The notes: a model not told the origin generated them from the sequence alone. A DNA stretch of 64,000 bases from Rapidithrix thailandica (GCF_039710355.1 NZ_JBDKWZ010000008.1:124001-188000), one strand, 5' to 3'; positions 15,724 through 24,984 are shown, counted from the first letter of the stretch. Program-made: numbers and translations.

Positions 15724-16046
15724 GATACGATGATTTTGAAAGTATAGCCCTTGGGGAGTTGGGTGTTTCATTGAAGGATTTCAAACACTGGACTCCCCGT
15801 AATTTTTTCAATGCTCTCGAAGGATACAGACGGAAGGAGCAGCGAAAGCAGGAAAACGAATGGCAACAAACCCGTTTGATGATCACCTACATGGTCAACA
15901 TCCACCGGGATACCAAGAAAAAAATAAGCCCTTATCAACCGGAAGACATCCTGACCCTTCCCGGTGACCAAGAAGCCATCCACTCACGGCAACAAAAAGT
16001 AAAAGCCTTATACGAACGATTAAAAAAAGAAGGAAAAGTAAAGTAA
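15687..16046 (+). CDS. Tail assembly chaperone, frameshifted extension (T part of gpGT)
   Basis: The minus-one frame continues without a stop from the A9 run to 16046 and has no ATG until well inside the domain. A TTG at 15759 is the only upstream start option. The translated part runs TGSEEGSTKGYLRYDDF and then GVSLKDFKHWTPRNFFNAL, ending in a basic helical tail. This is the typical look of the T domain made only as a fusion by ribosomal frameshifting. It ends one base before the tape-measure ATG. Confidence 0.8.
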   Translation, partial: TGSEEGSTKGYLRYDDFESIALGELGVSLKDFKHWTPRNFFNALEGYRRKEQRKQENEWQQTRLMITYMVNIHRDTKKKISPYQPEDILTLPGDQEAIHSRQQKVKALYERLKKEGKVK

Positions 16047-16047
16047 T

Positions 16048-18861
16048 ATGCCTGCGCAAGGACTTATCAATATGTCTGTTCTCCTGGGAATGGACATTAC
16101 CCAGTTTGAAAAGAACATAAGCAAAGCCCAACGCCAGTTGAGCCAGTTCGGAAGTAATATGCAGAAGATAGGCCAGGGGCTTACCCTAGGAGTGACGGCG
16201 CCTTTGGCTGCTTTTGCGGCTTCTACCCTCAAAGCGGCCGGGGATTTTGAAGCCGGAATGAACCGGGTAGCGGCCATCTCCCAGGCTACCGGAGAAGACT
16301 TGCAGAGGCTAAGGGATGAAGCCAAACTCTTGGGTTCCACTACTCAGTTTTCGGCTTCGGAAGCCTCTGCTGCTTTTGAAACCCTGGCCCGCAACGGGAA
16401 AAACGCAGGCGATATTTTAGAGGGAGGGCTGGGACAGGCTACCCTGAACCTGGCGGCAGCCGTTGGGGGAGAGTTGGCCCCGGCTGCCGACCTTTTGACC
16501 GATGTATTGAAACAGTTCGAGGACGAATCGCTTAGTGCCAGCGATGCGGTGAACCTGGTGGCAGGAGCTACCAACAAATCGAAGTTTGGCTTTCAAGACT
16601 ATAGCGAAGCCATTGCCCAGGTAGGAGGGGTAGCCGGGGGCGTGGGGGTAGAGTTCCTGGATTTGAATGCGGCATTAGCGGCTACTTCCGTAGCTTTTAA
16701 ATCCGGTTCGGATGCGGGTACTTCCCTAAAAACTTTCCTGCAACGGATCGGAGCACCTACCAAACAAGCCAAAAACCTGATGAAAGAGCTTGGCCTTGAA
16801 TTCTTTGATACGGCTACGGGAAAAATGAAACCCATGGGAGAAATTGCCGGGCAACTGGAAAAGGCATTTTCAGGCCTCACCGAAGAGCAACGATTGAATA
16901 ATGCCAGTATCCTTTTTGGAGCAGATGCTATGCGTACCGGTATCCAACTGGCCCGTACAGGGAAGGACGCTTTCAACGACTTGGCTTCGGAAATTGAAAA
17001 GGTAAGTGCCCAGGAGCTGGCCGAGACCCGTATGAAAGGCTTTGCCGGGGCGGTCAAAGAGTTTCAGTCCGCCTGGGAAGGGTTGCAAATCGCCATCGCA
17101 GACAGTGGCCTGTTGGACTTTGCCACCAAGGTAGTAAAGAAGTTTGCAGAAGTAGTGCGCCAACTCAGCCAGGCTAACCCCTCAATCTTAAAGTTAGGAA
17201 CCATTCTGGGAGGGGTTGCCGCAGCCATTGGGCCTATTGTGTTGGCCATAGGTGCCTTTGCCAGTAGCCTTTCTTCCGTGATTGGTCTTGCCTCAGGAAT
17301 AGGCGGATTGGGAGCGGCCTTTGCGGCCCTCACCGGTCCTGTAGGAATTGCCGTAGCGGCAGTTGCCGGAGCCGTGGCTTTGATCATTGCCAATTGGGAT
17401 AAAATTAAAGCCTACTTTACGACGGGATCAGGTTCCAAGACTTTTGAAGCTCTGAAAGAGCGAATTAAAACGGCATTTGAAAACATTAAAACCATCATCT
17501 CTTTCTTTTCAAAAGTATGGGACAAGTTTGGAAATGACATCGTTGATATTTTTGTACAGAAATTCGCACGGTTGGGGGAAATAGCAGGGATCGTATTCGG
17601 TAGGCTGTTGGACGTTTTCAACATCTTTTCCAATCTGTTTACAGGTAATTGGAAAGGTATGTGGATATCTATCAAAAGCTTTTTTCTCAGTACTTTTAAA
17701 ATTATACCCATCACCTTGGCGGGGATTGTAAAAGATGTCGTCATGATGGCAGAATCACTGGTAAACAACCTTTCCGGTAAGATTCCTGGGTTAAAATCAA
17801 TTTTTGGAGAGGGGTTCAGCTTTGAAGGTATCATTGAGACCATCGATTCTGTAAAGGATAAGTCTATACAATTTATCGATGATTTGATAGGCAAGGGGGA
17901 AAAAGGAAAACAATCCAATGAAGAATTAGCGAAAAGCTTTGAAGATGTAGCAAAGGCCATTGACAAGGTAGATGAGAAGGTAAAAGACGAGGATAAAAAG
18001 GAGGACGACAAAACGAAGGACGATAACAAGACGATTCCCCTCGCTCCCAAGTATAAAAGCTACAATACAGACCGAGTTAAAAGAAATTCCTTACAAACCT
18101 TACAAACCAATGTACCGCAACTGCCAGGTCTTAACCTAGGTAAACAAGAAACTGACGGAGGCTTGGGGCAAGAGCTTGGCGCTTTGGCCGGGCAATTTGA
18201 CCTGATCAATACCAAGGCTCAACTATTAGGGGAAAGCTATAATGCCACGGCAGAGAAGCAATCCTTGATGCAGCAAGGTATCCGGAACCTGATTGATAAC
18301 GGACTGATCCAAACGCAAGAGCAGTTTGCCGCCGTAACGGAACAGATCGGGGAAATGGCCGGGAAAATGGAGGAAGTCAATCCGGTATGGCAAAAGTTTG
18401 GCGAGAGTATGGCAGCCAGTGTGGGCAATGCAGTACAAGCCGTAGCCAGTGGAGCACAAAGCATTAAAGAATCCATCCGGGGCATTATCAAAGCCTTTAT
18501 TGCCGAAGGAGTGGCGGCAGTGATCAGTAATACCTTCAAGTCTCTGGGAATAGCCGGTCCTTTTGCGATACCCATTGCAGCTGCAGCGGGAGCAGCGGCT
18601 ACCGCTTTGTTTGAAAAAGCCATTCCTGCATTTGCCGGGGGTGGGGATCACCTGGGAGGTCTCCGGCTGGTAGGAGAAAACGGCCCGGAGCTGGAAGTCA
18701 CCGGCCCCAGCCGGATCTACAATGCCCGCAAAACACAGGATATCCTCAGCAATATGGGCGGCTCACAAGATGTAAAAGTATCGGGCGAGTTCCGGATTCA
18801 AGGGCAAGACCTGGTCGTCACCTTGGACAAAGCCAACCGGTTTAATGATTTTACGAGTTAA
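16048..18861 (+). CDS. Tail tape measure protein
   Basis: 937 residues. The N-terminal half has the TP901-type tape measure pattern (FEAGMNRVAAISQATGEDL, FSASEASAAFETLARNGKN, FGADAMRTGIQLARTG). A long hydrophobic stretch covers about residues 380-450 and a second lies near 833-855. The C-terminus carries the common GLRLVGENGPELEVTGPSRI motif. The length sets the tail length, and hydrophobic segments may insert into the inner membrane at DNA entry. It confirms a long non-contractile or similar tail. A bidirectional terminator follows. Confidence 0.95.
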   Translation: MPAQGLINMSVLLGMDITQFEKNISKAQRQLSQFGSNMQKIGQGLTLGVTAPLAAFAASTLKAAGDFEAGMNRVAAISQATGEDLQRLRDEAKLLGSTTQFSASEASAAFETLARNGKNAGDILEGGLGQATLNLAAAVGGELAPAADLLTDVLKQFEDESLSASDAVNLVAGATNKSKFGFQDYSEAIAQVGGVAGGVGVEFLDLNAALAATSVAFKSGSDAGTSLKTFLQRIGAPTKQAKNLMKELGLEFFDTATGKMKPMGEIAGQLEKAFSGLTEEQRLNNASILFGADAMRTGIQLARTGKDAFNDLASEIEKVSAQELAETRMKGFAGAVKEFQSAWEGLQIAIADSGLLDFATKVVKKFAEVVRQLSQANPSILKLGTILGGVAAAIGPIVLAIGAFASSLSSVIGLASGIGGLGAAFAALTGPVGIAVAAVAGAVALIIANWDKIKAYFTTGSGSKTFEALKERIKTAFENIKTIISFFSKVWDKFGNDIVDIFVQKFARLGEIAGIVFGRLLDVFNIFSNLFTGNWKGMWISIKSFFLSTFKIIPITLAGIVKDVVMMAESLVNNLSGKIPGLKSIFGEGFSFEGIIETIDSVKDKSIQFIDDLIGKGEKGKQSNEELAKSFEDVAKAIDKVDEKVKDEDKKEDDKTKDDNKTIPLAPKYKSYNTDRVKRNSLQTLQTNVPQLPGLNLGKQETDGGLGQELGALAGQFDLINTKAQLLGESYNATAEKQSLMQQGIRNLIDNGLIQTQEQFAAVTEQIGEMAGKMEEVNPVWQKFGESMAASVGNAVQAVASGAQSIKESIRGIIKAFIAEGVAAVISNTFKSLGIAGPFAIPIAAAAGAAATALFEKAIPAFAGGGDHLGGLRLVGENGPELEVTGPSRIYNARKTQDILSNMGGSQDVKVSGEFRIQGQDLVVTLDKANRFNDFTS

Positions 18862-18867
18862 AAAAAA

Positions 18868-18890
18868 ACTCCCGATCAACTACCGGGAGG
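18868..18890. terminator. Bidirectional terminator after tape measure gene
   Basis: CTCCCG and CGGGAG form the stem, with A8 before and T5 after. It serves the plus-strand head/tail operon and the minus-strand KilA-N islet that ends at 18914. Confidence 0.8.
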
Positions 18891-18913
18891 TTTTTGTTTT
18901 AACATACCACTTT

Positions 18914-19699
18914 TCATATAAAACCAATCTTCTTGGTAGTACCCACTACTGAAAACAACTTACCCAAAAACTCCAAACCCTTTTGGGTGACCAGCACTTT
19001 CAGCACTACAAAGCCCTCCCGGGTATTGGGCTGGATAAACTTCTCTTTTAACAGAAAGTAGCCTCGTTGGATATACTCTTGCTTGGGTTCGTTTTTGGTC
19101 TTGAATAAGATACCCCGCTCGCGTAATTTCTTGAACATGGTATTGCGGCCAAAGGGCAAACCCAACACCTTGGCAGCCTGGCCTATATCAATCAACCTAT
19201 CCGAATCCAATACCTTTTCCATCAGCTCGGCTTTGGGACGGAGTTGTTGTACTTTTTTCTCTGCAGCCAGTTTGGCGTTTCTTTCCTCCTTTAACTTCTG
19301 TAAAGTAGAAATGAGTATATCCGGATTGTCTAACAGACTCTCGATAGTTTGGGGAGTGGCCGTCATCCCGTGTTTAAGCAATTCTTTGATCCGGTCATTG
19401 CACCAGATGGCAAAGCCGGGAGAAAGCCAACGGGCAAATTCCAAGGCCACATCTTCGTGTAACCAGGTGCCTGGATTCTTACCTCCATTCATACGCTTTA
19501 CAAGAGTATTAGGGTCACTGTGAGATTTTCTCACAGTGCTTAAAGTAGTAATATACTCCATTGTTGATGGTAATCTTAACCAATCAATAGGTCTCTTTCC
19601 AAAAGGCTTTGCCATCTGGGTAGCGTTAATCATGATTCCGTTCTCAGTCTGAAAAGTGATGTTGTCACCCTCATACTGGAATACTTGTAAGGCATTCAT
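18914..19699 (-). CDS. KilA-N / KilAC (ANT) domain phage antirepressor-like protein
   Basis: 261 residues from the ATG at 19699. The first 110 residues form a KilA-N domain (NGIMINATQMAKPFGKRP, KNPGTWLHEDVALEFARWLS). The C-terminal 100 form the KilAC/ANT DNA-binding domain (LIDIGQAAKVLGLPFGRNTM, GYFLLKEKFIQPN). Such proteins act as antirepressors or regulators in temperate phages. The start is favoured over an upstream frame because AAAGGAGGTGA, a full Shine-Dalgarno, lies 5 bases before it and the ATG overlaps the stop of the upstream gene (ATGA). A strong Shine-Dalgarno is unusual for this host group. Confidence 0.88.
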   Translation of the reverse strand: MNALQVFQYEGDNITFQTENGIMINATQMAKPFGKRPIDWLRLPSTMEYITTLSTVRKSHSDPNTLVKRMNGGKNPGTWLHEDVALEFARWLSPGFAIWCNDRIKELLKHGMTATPQTIESLLDNPDILISTLQKLKEERNAKLAAEKKVQQLRPKAELMEKVLDSDRLIDIGQAAKVLGLPFGRNTMFKKLRERGILFKTKNEPKQEYIQRGYFLLKEKFIQPNTREGFVVLKVLVTQKGLEFLGKLFSVVGTTKKIGFI

Positions 19700-19944
19700 C
19701 CGGTCACCTCCTTTTCGACTTGATAGGCGGAACATTGGTTCAGCATTTTCCGCAAGGCCGTATAGGTGTTGAATACCCGGTCCTTAAAATCCGGACTTGG
19801 CCTGTCAAAATGCAAAAAGAAAGCAATAAATAATTCGTGTAAGTCTTCCCGCATCTGGTTGGGATCTTCTATAGAAATCAAATCATTGATGATTTCCTCT
19901 GCGCTAAGGTCGGGATGTCTGGATAGTGTCTGTGTGGTTTTCAT
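19696..19944 (-). CDS. Hypothetical protein coupled to the KilA-N gene
   Basis: 82 residues, acidic and helical (SAEEIINDLISIEDPNQMRE, ELFIAFFLHFDRP). It overlaps the KilA-N gene by 4 bp, and the two form a minus-strand pair inserted between tape measure and tail-tip genes. The start lies 36 bases from a perfect copy of the phage palindrome. I do not recognise the family; its place suggests a regulatory partner. Confidence 0.65.
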   Translation of the reverse strand: MKTTQTLSRHPDLSAEEIINDLISIEDPNQMREDLHELFIAFFLHFDRPSPDFKDRVFNTYTALRKMLNQCSAYQVEKEVTG

Positions 19945-19980
19945 AGTTATCGAAGTGAAGTGTGTAATTAAATATAATAT

Positions 19981-19992
19981 TGAATATATTCA
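19981..19992. promoter_or_regulatory. Phage palindrome TGAATATATTCA (perfect copy)
   Basis: Identical to 9786-9797. It lies in the divergent region between the KilA-N pair (start 19944) and the tail-tip gene (start 20061). Preceded by ATAATAT, so the core reads ATATTGAATATATTCA. Confidence 0.55.
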
Positions 19993-20022
19993 TAAAAATG
20001 AATAAAAAATAGGAAAATATCT

Positions 20023-20030
20023 TATTTTTG
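20023..20030 (+). promoter_or_regulatory. Possible Bacteroidota -7 box (TATTTTTG)
   Basis: Matches TAnnTTTG, 30 bases before the tail-tip gene start. No clear -33 TTTG box is present at normal spacing, so support is weak. Confidence 0.3.
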
Positions 20031-20060
20031 AATAAAATATTGAATATTACTCTTTGCGAT

Positions 20061-22850
20061 ATGACAGACCCCAAAGACCCGCCCGGCAAACCAGAGATAC
20101 CTGACCCGCCTCCCTTGGTCCGGTTCAATATTTACGGAGATCATTATTTTTACTTCAACATTCGCGGAGTAGGTCCGGAGTATGTCACAGTGATGTGGGA
20201 ACCTAATTTCGGGTTTATTCAGGTGAATGTGCATTTTAACAAACCCCTTTACCCGAATGAACCGGGAGATGCCATTGCCACTACCGGACCGCCTATCCCT
20301 ACGGATCAGATGTGGCCCAACCAAGAGGAGCCCTTGCCTTATCAATTTTGCGATGGCAATAACCTTGTGTACTTCAATGCCCGCCAGGAATTTCCCTATG
20401 CGATTAAAAGAGAGGAATTTGAAAGCCCAACCTGTACCGGAATTGTCTGTGATGCCGCCATACAACAACCCATTGAGGTAAGTAAAGAAAGCTTACCGGG
20501 TGCTGCAGACGGCACGGCTACCATTACAGCCACATCCTCCCATGGACCGATAGTATACAGTTTGGATAATGGTAACACTTGGCAGAGTTCCAATGTATTT
20601 ACAGGCCTTTCGGAAGGAGAGTATACGGTAAAGGTGAAGGATGATGAGAACTGTCAGGATTCGGCAAGCTTTCGTATAGAATTGGCCCGTACCTATAGCG
20701 AAAAGTGGAAGGCAGAATTTACCGACCGGCACGGCTATTCGTATAAGGTAAGCATTTTGGAAAACTATTATTCGGGCGGTGTCAATGAACTTAAATTAAC
20801 CAATGCCTCACATACCTTTAAAAAGCAAGGGGATGATAAATACACACCTATCAAAGCTTGCGCCCTGGCGGTGAACGTACTGTCTGAAACCCACTTTGAA
20901 TTTCTGGAAATCTTTGAGGGAGGAGATTTTACCCGGAAAGTAGACTTGATCAAAAAAGAGGCCTACAAAGTATTTGATGAAACAGTGGGGGTTAGTTTTG
21001 ATGCAGGTACCCGAACCGCGAATTTAGAAAAGACCATTGGCGATATAAAGACCGGGGATAAAGTAAGCTTCGGCAGTGGGGTGAATGTGGGTACCTATAC
21101 GGTTGCCAGTGTGTCAACTGACCGGAAGCAGGTGACCTTTATAGAGGGAGTTACCAATGAAGCCGTTACCAGTTACACGGTTAATGTGTACGGCGATGTC
21201 TTGTTATACACGGGGTATGTAGTCCCGGCCGTGTATTCGGAAGCCTATGCCAATCCTCCGTACCATGCCAGCATCCAAAGCACAGACGGCTTGGCACAGT
21301 TGAAAAAACTGGATTTTCTGAACGTGGACGGTAGCCAGGTAAAGGGAGATAAACCCTTATTGGAGGTGTTGAAGATTTGCTTTGACAAAATGCCGGACTC
21401 TCAGGATATGTATATAGAGGAGGCAATCAATGTTTATGAAAAAAACCAGGACGAAAACGGAAGTGTCTTACAACAAACCTATGTGAATACGGAAGCCTAC
21501 CAAGGAATGAACTGCTACGAAGTGTTGGAAAAGGTGGCGGCTTCATTCGGCTGCAGGTTGTTTCAGTGGAATGGAAGTTGGCACTTTTTAAATATCAAAA
21601 AGATGTCCGGCTCCTATACGGTTCATAAATACAAACTGGATGGCTCCGATCATTTCACCTTCACAAGAAACCCGGGAAGGGCTTTTACCGGGACTCTTTC
21701 AGAGCCTGTCAAACGTATATTATTGGTACAAAACACGCCTGTATTGGAAATGCGGGAGGCCTTTAAAAGTATCAAAGTTGTACAGGATTTAAAAACCAGT
21801 GATAGCCTGATATTGGACGGGGACTTTACTGATGCCGCTTGGGAGAATGATTCGCAACTCAACAACTGGATCTCCAATACGGAAATCCAAAAACGAGGCC
21901 TGCCGGATGAAGATGAAAAGCGGGCCGTAGGAATTCAAAACTTTGTGGAGGATTTGAATGCGGCCGGTTCTATCAAAAGCCGTCCTTTACGTTTGAATAC
22001 CAACCCTTCGGCCAAGAATAGCCGGATTGTTGTAAAGTTCAAATTCAAATTAATCACTTACAGTTTTCCCCGGGACGGGGTGAACGTAAGCGTGCCCTAT
22101 GAAATAAAATATGGAAATTATTATGCCGGGGCAAACGGGTATTTCAGAGAGGTACGGGAGGTATTGACCATTGAAACCAACAATTTTGACAGCTTCACTA
22201 CCGTAGAGAAAACCTTTTTACTCCTCCCGGCCCAAGATGAAACCATACAGTTAATTTTCTACCAACCCATTACCAGTGATTACACTATTCGGGAATTGCA
22301 AATAGCCGAAGCCAGTTTGCATTTTTTTCCCAACGCCTTGAAAGCGTATAAAACGCAATCCTATTTTCTGAAAAATGAAGGCTACCCGAGTGAGTATGTG
22401 CCCGGGGATATTGAGGTATTGCACGGGGATGCTCCGGACCATCCCGGGAAAAAGACTTTGTATAAAAGTGCCTTGTTGCTTCCGGATGGCAACAATACCA
22501 ACTTATGGTTCCGAAGAGGTGTATCAGAAGCTCAAAAGCTACTGGATATCCTGGCTGACAATATGATTTCGGAGCATTTCCGGAGTTGGCAGTTGCTGAA
22601 CGGGGAGGTTGAAAGTTCCCTCTTGCAACTTTTCGACTACCTGGAAGATGTGGTCTTTAACCCCGGTAGGCAGTTCATTATCAATCATTGGCAATACGAC
22701 CTGGTGCAGGACATCATGCGTGTGGAGCTAGTGGAAAGTGTGGACGGCAGCCCCTTTGGGGAAGGAGGGAACTTCCGCCTGTTGGAAGATGGGAAAGTAC
22801 GACTTTTAGAATTCAATGGAGCTAAACTATTAGAAGAAAATGGCAGTTAA
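20061..22850 (+). CDS. Tail tip / receptor-binding region protein with an SprB-like repeat
   Basis: 929 residues from the ATG at 20061; a TTG at 20028 would add eleven residues. The N-terminus is proline-rich (DPKDPPGKPEIPDPPPL). Residues about 138-207 match the SprB repeat of gliding-motility adhesins (AADGTATITATSSHGPIVYS, LDNGNTW, LSEGEYTVKVKDDENC). The rest is beta-rich, with a segment like Bacteroidota phage tail hub/tip proteins, and the very C-terminus has short repeats (RLLEDGKVRLLEFNGAKLLE). Coming directly after tape measure and before fibre genes, it is the likely tail-tip or central-fibre protein. It overlaps the next gene by 11 bp. Confidence 0.7.
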   Translation: MTDPKDPPGKPEIPDPPPLVRFNIYGDHYFYFNIRGVGPEYVTVMWEPNFGFIQVNVHFNKPLYPNEPGDAIATTGPPIPTDQMWPNQEEPLPYQFCDGNNLVYFNARQEFPYAIKREEFESPTCTGIVCDAAIQQPIEVSKESLPGAADGTATITATSSHGPIVYSLDNGNTWQSSNVFTGLSEGEYTVKVKDDENCQDSASFRIELARTYSEKWKAEFTDRHGYSYKVSILENYYSGGVNELKLTNASHTFKKQGDDKYTPIKACALAVNVLSETHFEFLEIFEGGDFTRKVDLIKKEAYKVFDETVGVSFDAGTRTANLEKTIGDIKTGDKVSFGSGVNVGTYTVASVSTDRKQVTFIEGVTNEAVTSYTVNVYGDVLLYTGYVVPAVYSEAYANPPYHASIQSTDGLAQLKKLDFLNVDGSQVKGDKPLLEVLKICFDKMPDSQDMYIEEAINVYEKNQDENGSVLQQTYVNTEAYQGMNCYEVLEKVAASFGCRLFQWNGSWHFLNIKKMSGSYTVHKYKLDGSDHFTFTRNPGRAFTGTLSEPVKRILLVQNTPVLEMREAFKSIKVVQDLKTSDSLILDGDFTDAAWENDSQLNNWISNTEIQKRGLPDEDEKRAVGIQNFVEDLNAAGSIKSRPLRLNTNPSAKNSRIVVKFKFKLITYSFPRDGVNVSVPYEIKYGNYYAGANGYFREVREVLTIETNNFDSFTTVEKTFLLLPAQDETIQLIFYQPITSDYTIRELQIAEASLHFFPNALKAYKTQSYFLKNEGYPSEYVPGDIEVLHGDAPDHPGKKTLYKSALLLPDGNNTNLWFRRGVSEAQKLLDILADNMISEHFRSWQLLNGEVESSLLQLFDYLEDVVFNPGRQFIINHWQYDLVQDIMRVELVESVDGSPFGEGGNFRLLEDGKVRLLEFNGAKLLEENGS

Positions 22851-24384
22851 CGGCAAGCCCATATCAGCGCTAAATGAAAAAGTGAACTTAGCCCTGGATG
22901 ACTTTACGGAAATCCTGGATGCTTCCGAAGCGAACCTTTCGAACAAGAACAAAAAGGTAAGTGAACAAACCCGGTTGAAGCTGTTCAAAGAACAGCTTCA
23001 GAAACAAAAAGAAATCCTCTCCGGAGAATTTGATACTAAAGACGCTTTGCGTGGTTTTGCTTCTCCTACTGACAAGCAAAAGTATTATGTAAAGGAGGAG
23101 GATGCTTTTTTTGAATACGATGCTTCCGATACAGCCAGTACGGATGACGGGTTTATCGTGTTGAAAACAACTGTGTCGGAGAAGGAGTATAGATATATCC
23201 GGCAACTTAGTTTGAATCAAATTTACACTTTTGCTACGGTGCAGGAAGCAGTCAGTAAACTGAAGAAAGCCCCAGATGGATTAAAAGCAAAAACGATTGA
23301 CTTTAGTAATACAGTAGAAGGAGGAGGCTGGTATTATCAAGTAAAAGACAGTGCTCATTCCCCAGACGGTACGAGAATTATCACCATAGTAGGGGATAAA
23401 CATTTGGAGGCGGTTAATTATTTGGTAGACACTGCTGCTAACCTGTCTACTAACAACCCTTATATCTTCCCTGGGGCAAGCGTATTTGAATCCGATACCG
23501 GAAAGGGTAAAACCAATAAGACGGATGCTGCTCAGCGTTTCAATGACCTTCTTTATTCCATCAACTTCATAAATGAATCAGGTACAGCTTGGATACTTGG
23601 CTTGGAGAATAAGAGTCTGGATTTTAACAATGATTCAGACCCGGATAAAGCGAGCAAAGGCACTTTAACTGCCTATATAAAAAGAGACCGGTTTGATTTT
23701 AAAACAGAGCATAACGCACAATTCGCCAGATTATGGGTGAATAAGCCTACTAATATTGTGAACCCTACAGTACTACTTTCTGCAAACGATGGGATACATG
23801 GGTTGTCATCACTTATTATTTATGGTGACCGGGGAACAAGAATTGCAAAAGATTCTGCTTTTGAAATGCTCTTCTATCGAGATGGGATAGAGTTTTGGGA
23901 CAAGCGGGATGTAAAAGAGGGTGCTGGATACCGAGGATTTGGCGAAACGAGTAAGACGAATCCGGCCGGAGTGAATTTTGATGATTTGGCTTGGTATGCT
24001 TGGGTTCCCCGCAAGTTTGTAGAGGACCTCGCCAAGGGGCTGACGGTACCGGTAACGGATGCGGCAAGCATAACGGTTAATTGCCAAAAACACAACCGGA
24101 TTATGGCAGAATACAGTACTACCAAAACTGCACAAACGATCACCTTTCAGAATGTGTCGGCAAAAAGCAATATTGACATACGCATTACCAAAACCAATGC
24201 GGCAGACCTGGTGCTTACACTTGCAGGCGCGGGCTTGACGCATTTTGGATACGATGATCTTTCACTGAACAGTACGCCTGAAATCTTACTCAGTGGACCT
24301 GCCGGCAGCGCTTTCCGGATCAACGGGCAGGTAAACACAACAGGCAATAAAATCGATTGGAGTGTAGGAAACCTTTTAAACTAA
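22840..24384 (+). CDS. Phage tail fibre/appendage protein
   Basis: 514 residues. The N-terminus (MAVNGKPISALNEKVNLALD) looks like a docking segment. A helical part (residues 35-65) and a beta-rich body follow. The end (DLVLTLAGAGLTHFGYDDL, then GSAFRINGQVNTTGN) looks like a beta-sandwich tail. It overlaps the tail-tip gene by 11 bp and precedes two further genes in the same direction. Role as a host-contact fibre is inferred from position and composition. Confidence 0.6.
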   Translation: MAVNGKPISALNEKVNLALDDFTEILDASEANLSNKNKKVSEQTRLKLFKEQLQKQKEILSGEFDTKDALRGFASPTDKQKYYVKEEDAFFEYDASDTASTDDGFIVLKTTVSEKEYRYIRQLSLNQIYTFATVQEAVSKLKKAPDGLKAKTIDFSNTVEGGGWYYQVKDSAHSPDGTRIITIVGDKHLEAVNYLVDTAANLSTNNPYIFPGASVFESDTGKGKTNKTDAAQRFNDLLYSINFINESGTAWILGLENKSLDFNNDSDPDKASKGTLTAYIKRDRFDFKTEHNAQFARLWVNKPTNIVNPTVLLSANDGIHGLSSLIIYGDRGTRIAKDSAFEMLFYRDGIEFWDKRDVKEGAGYRGFGETSKTNPAGVNFDDLAWYAWVPRKFVEDLAKGLTVPVTDAASITVNCQKHNRIMAEYSTTKTAQTITFQNVSAKSNIDIRITKTNAADLVLTLAGAGLTHFGYDDLSLNSTPEILLSGPAGSAFRINGQVNTTGNKIDWSVGNLLN

Positions 24385-24391
24385 ATTAAAT

Positions 24392-24979
24392 ATGAGTCTA
24401 TTGGATAAAGCAACTTTGGCAAGGGATCAGGATTTCAATATTAGAGTCCGTGTAGCGGCTTACCGTGCCGCTACGCAGATTGTAGGAGAAGCGCATAGTT
24501 TCTTCTCCAAAAGCTATTTTGAAAAACGTCAAACCACTGCCTTAAAAGTATTGAGTGAGGACCGTGCAACCCTGGTCGCACTGGTTTGGTCCGTATCTGC
24601 TCAGGAAGGAATTTCCAACCAGTCTACCGATACGGAAATTGAAACGGCCATATCGGCCGCTATTAACGATATTGCCGGAGTATCTAATTTGGAATTAGCT
24701 TTCCCGGCTCAGCCTCTCAATTCTGAGCAAAAAGCCTATTTGAAAAAGGATGAAAGCTTTACGGAATTTGTAAAGCAAATCCTTATCAAAATGGCAATGA
24801 AGAATCTTAATGATAACAATCCGGAAGTAGCCACATTGGCCAAAAACATTCTCAACCAGCCGGATATCTATATAGAGAAAGCGGTAAATCTCACCCTCGG
24901 AGGCTGGAATAATGCAGGCTATCCAACGGCTAATGACGTGGAGTATATACTCAATGAAAACGCTTCAGTCTTCTTATAA
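24392..24979 (+). CDS. Hypothetical tail-region protein
   Basis: 195 residues, almost all helical (MSLLDKATLARDQDFNIRVR and onward), with no signal peptide or membrane segment. It sits between two fibre-like genes with 7- and 5-bp gaps, so it belongs to the same transcript. It could be a fibre assembly chaperone or a structural adaptor. I recognise no family. Confidence 0.6.
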   Translation: MSLLDKATLARDQDFNIRVRVAAYRAATQIVGEAHSFFSKSYFEKRQTTALKVLSEDRATLVALVWSVSAQEGISNQSTDTEIETAISAAINDIAGVSNLELAFPAQPLNSEQKAYLKKDESFTEFVKQILIKMAMKNLNDNNPEVATLAKNILNQPDIYIEKAVNLTLGGWNNAGYPTANDVEYILNENASVFL

Positions 24980-24984
24980 ATAAA

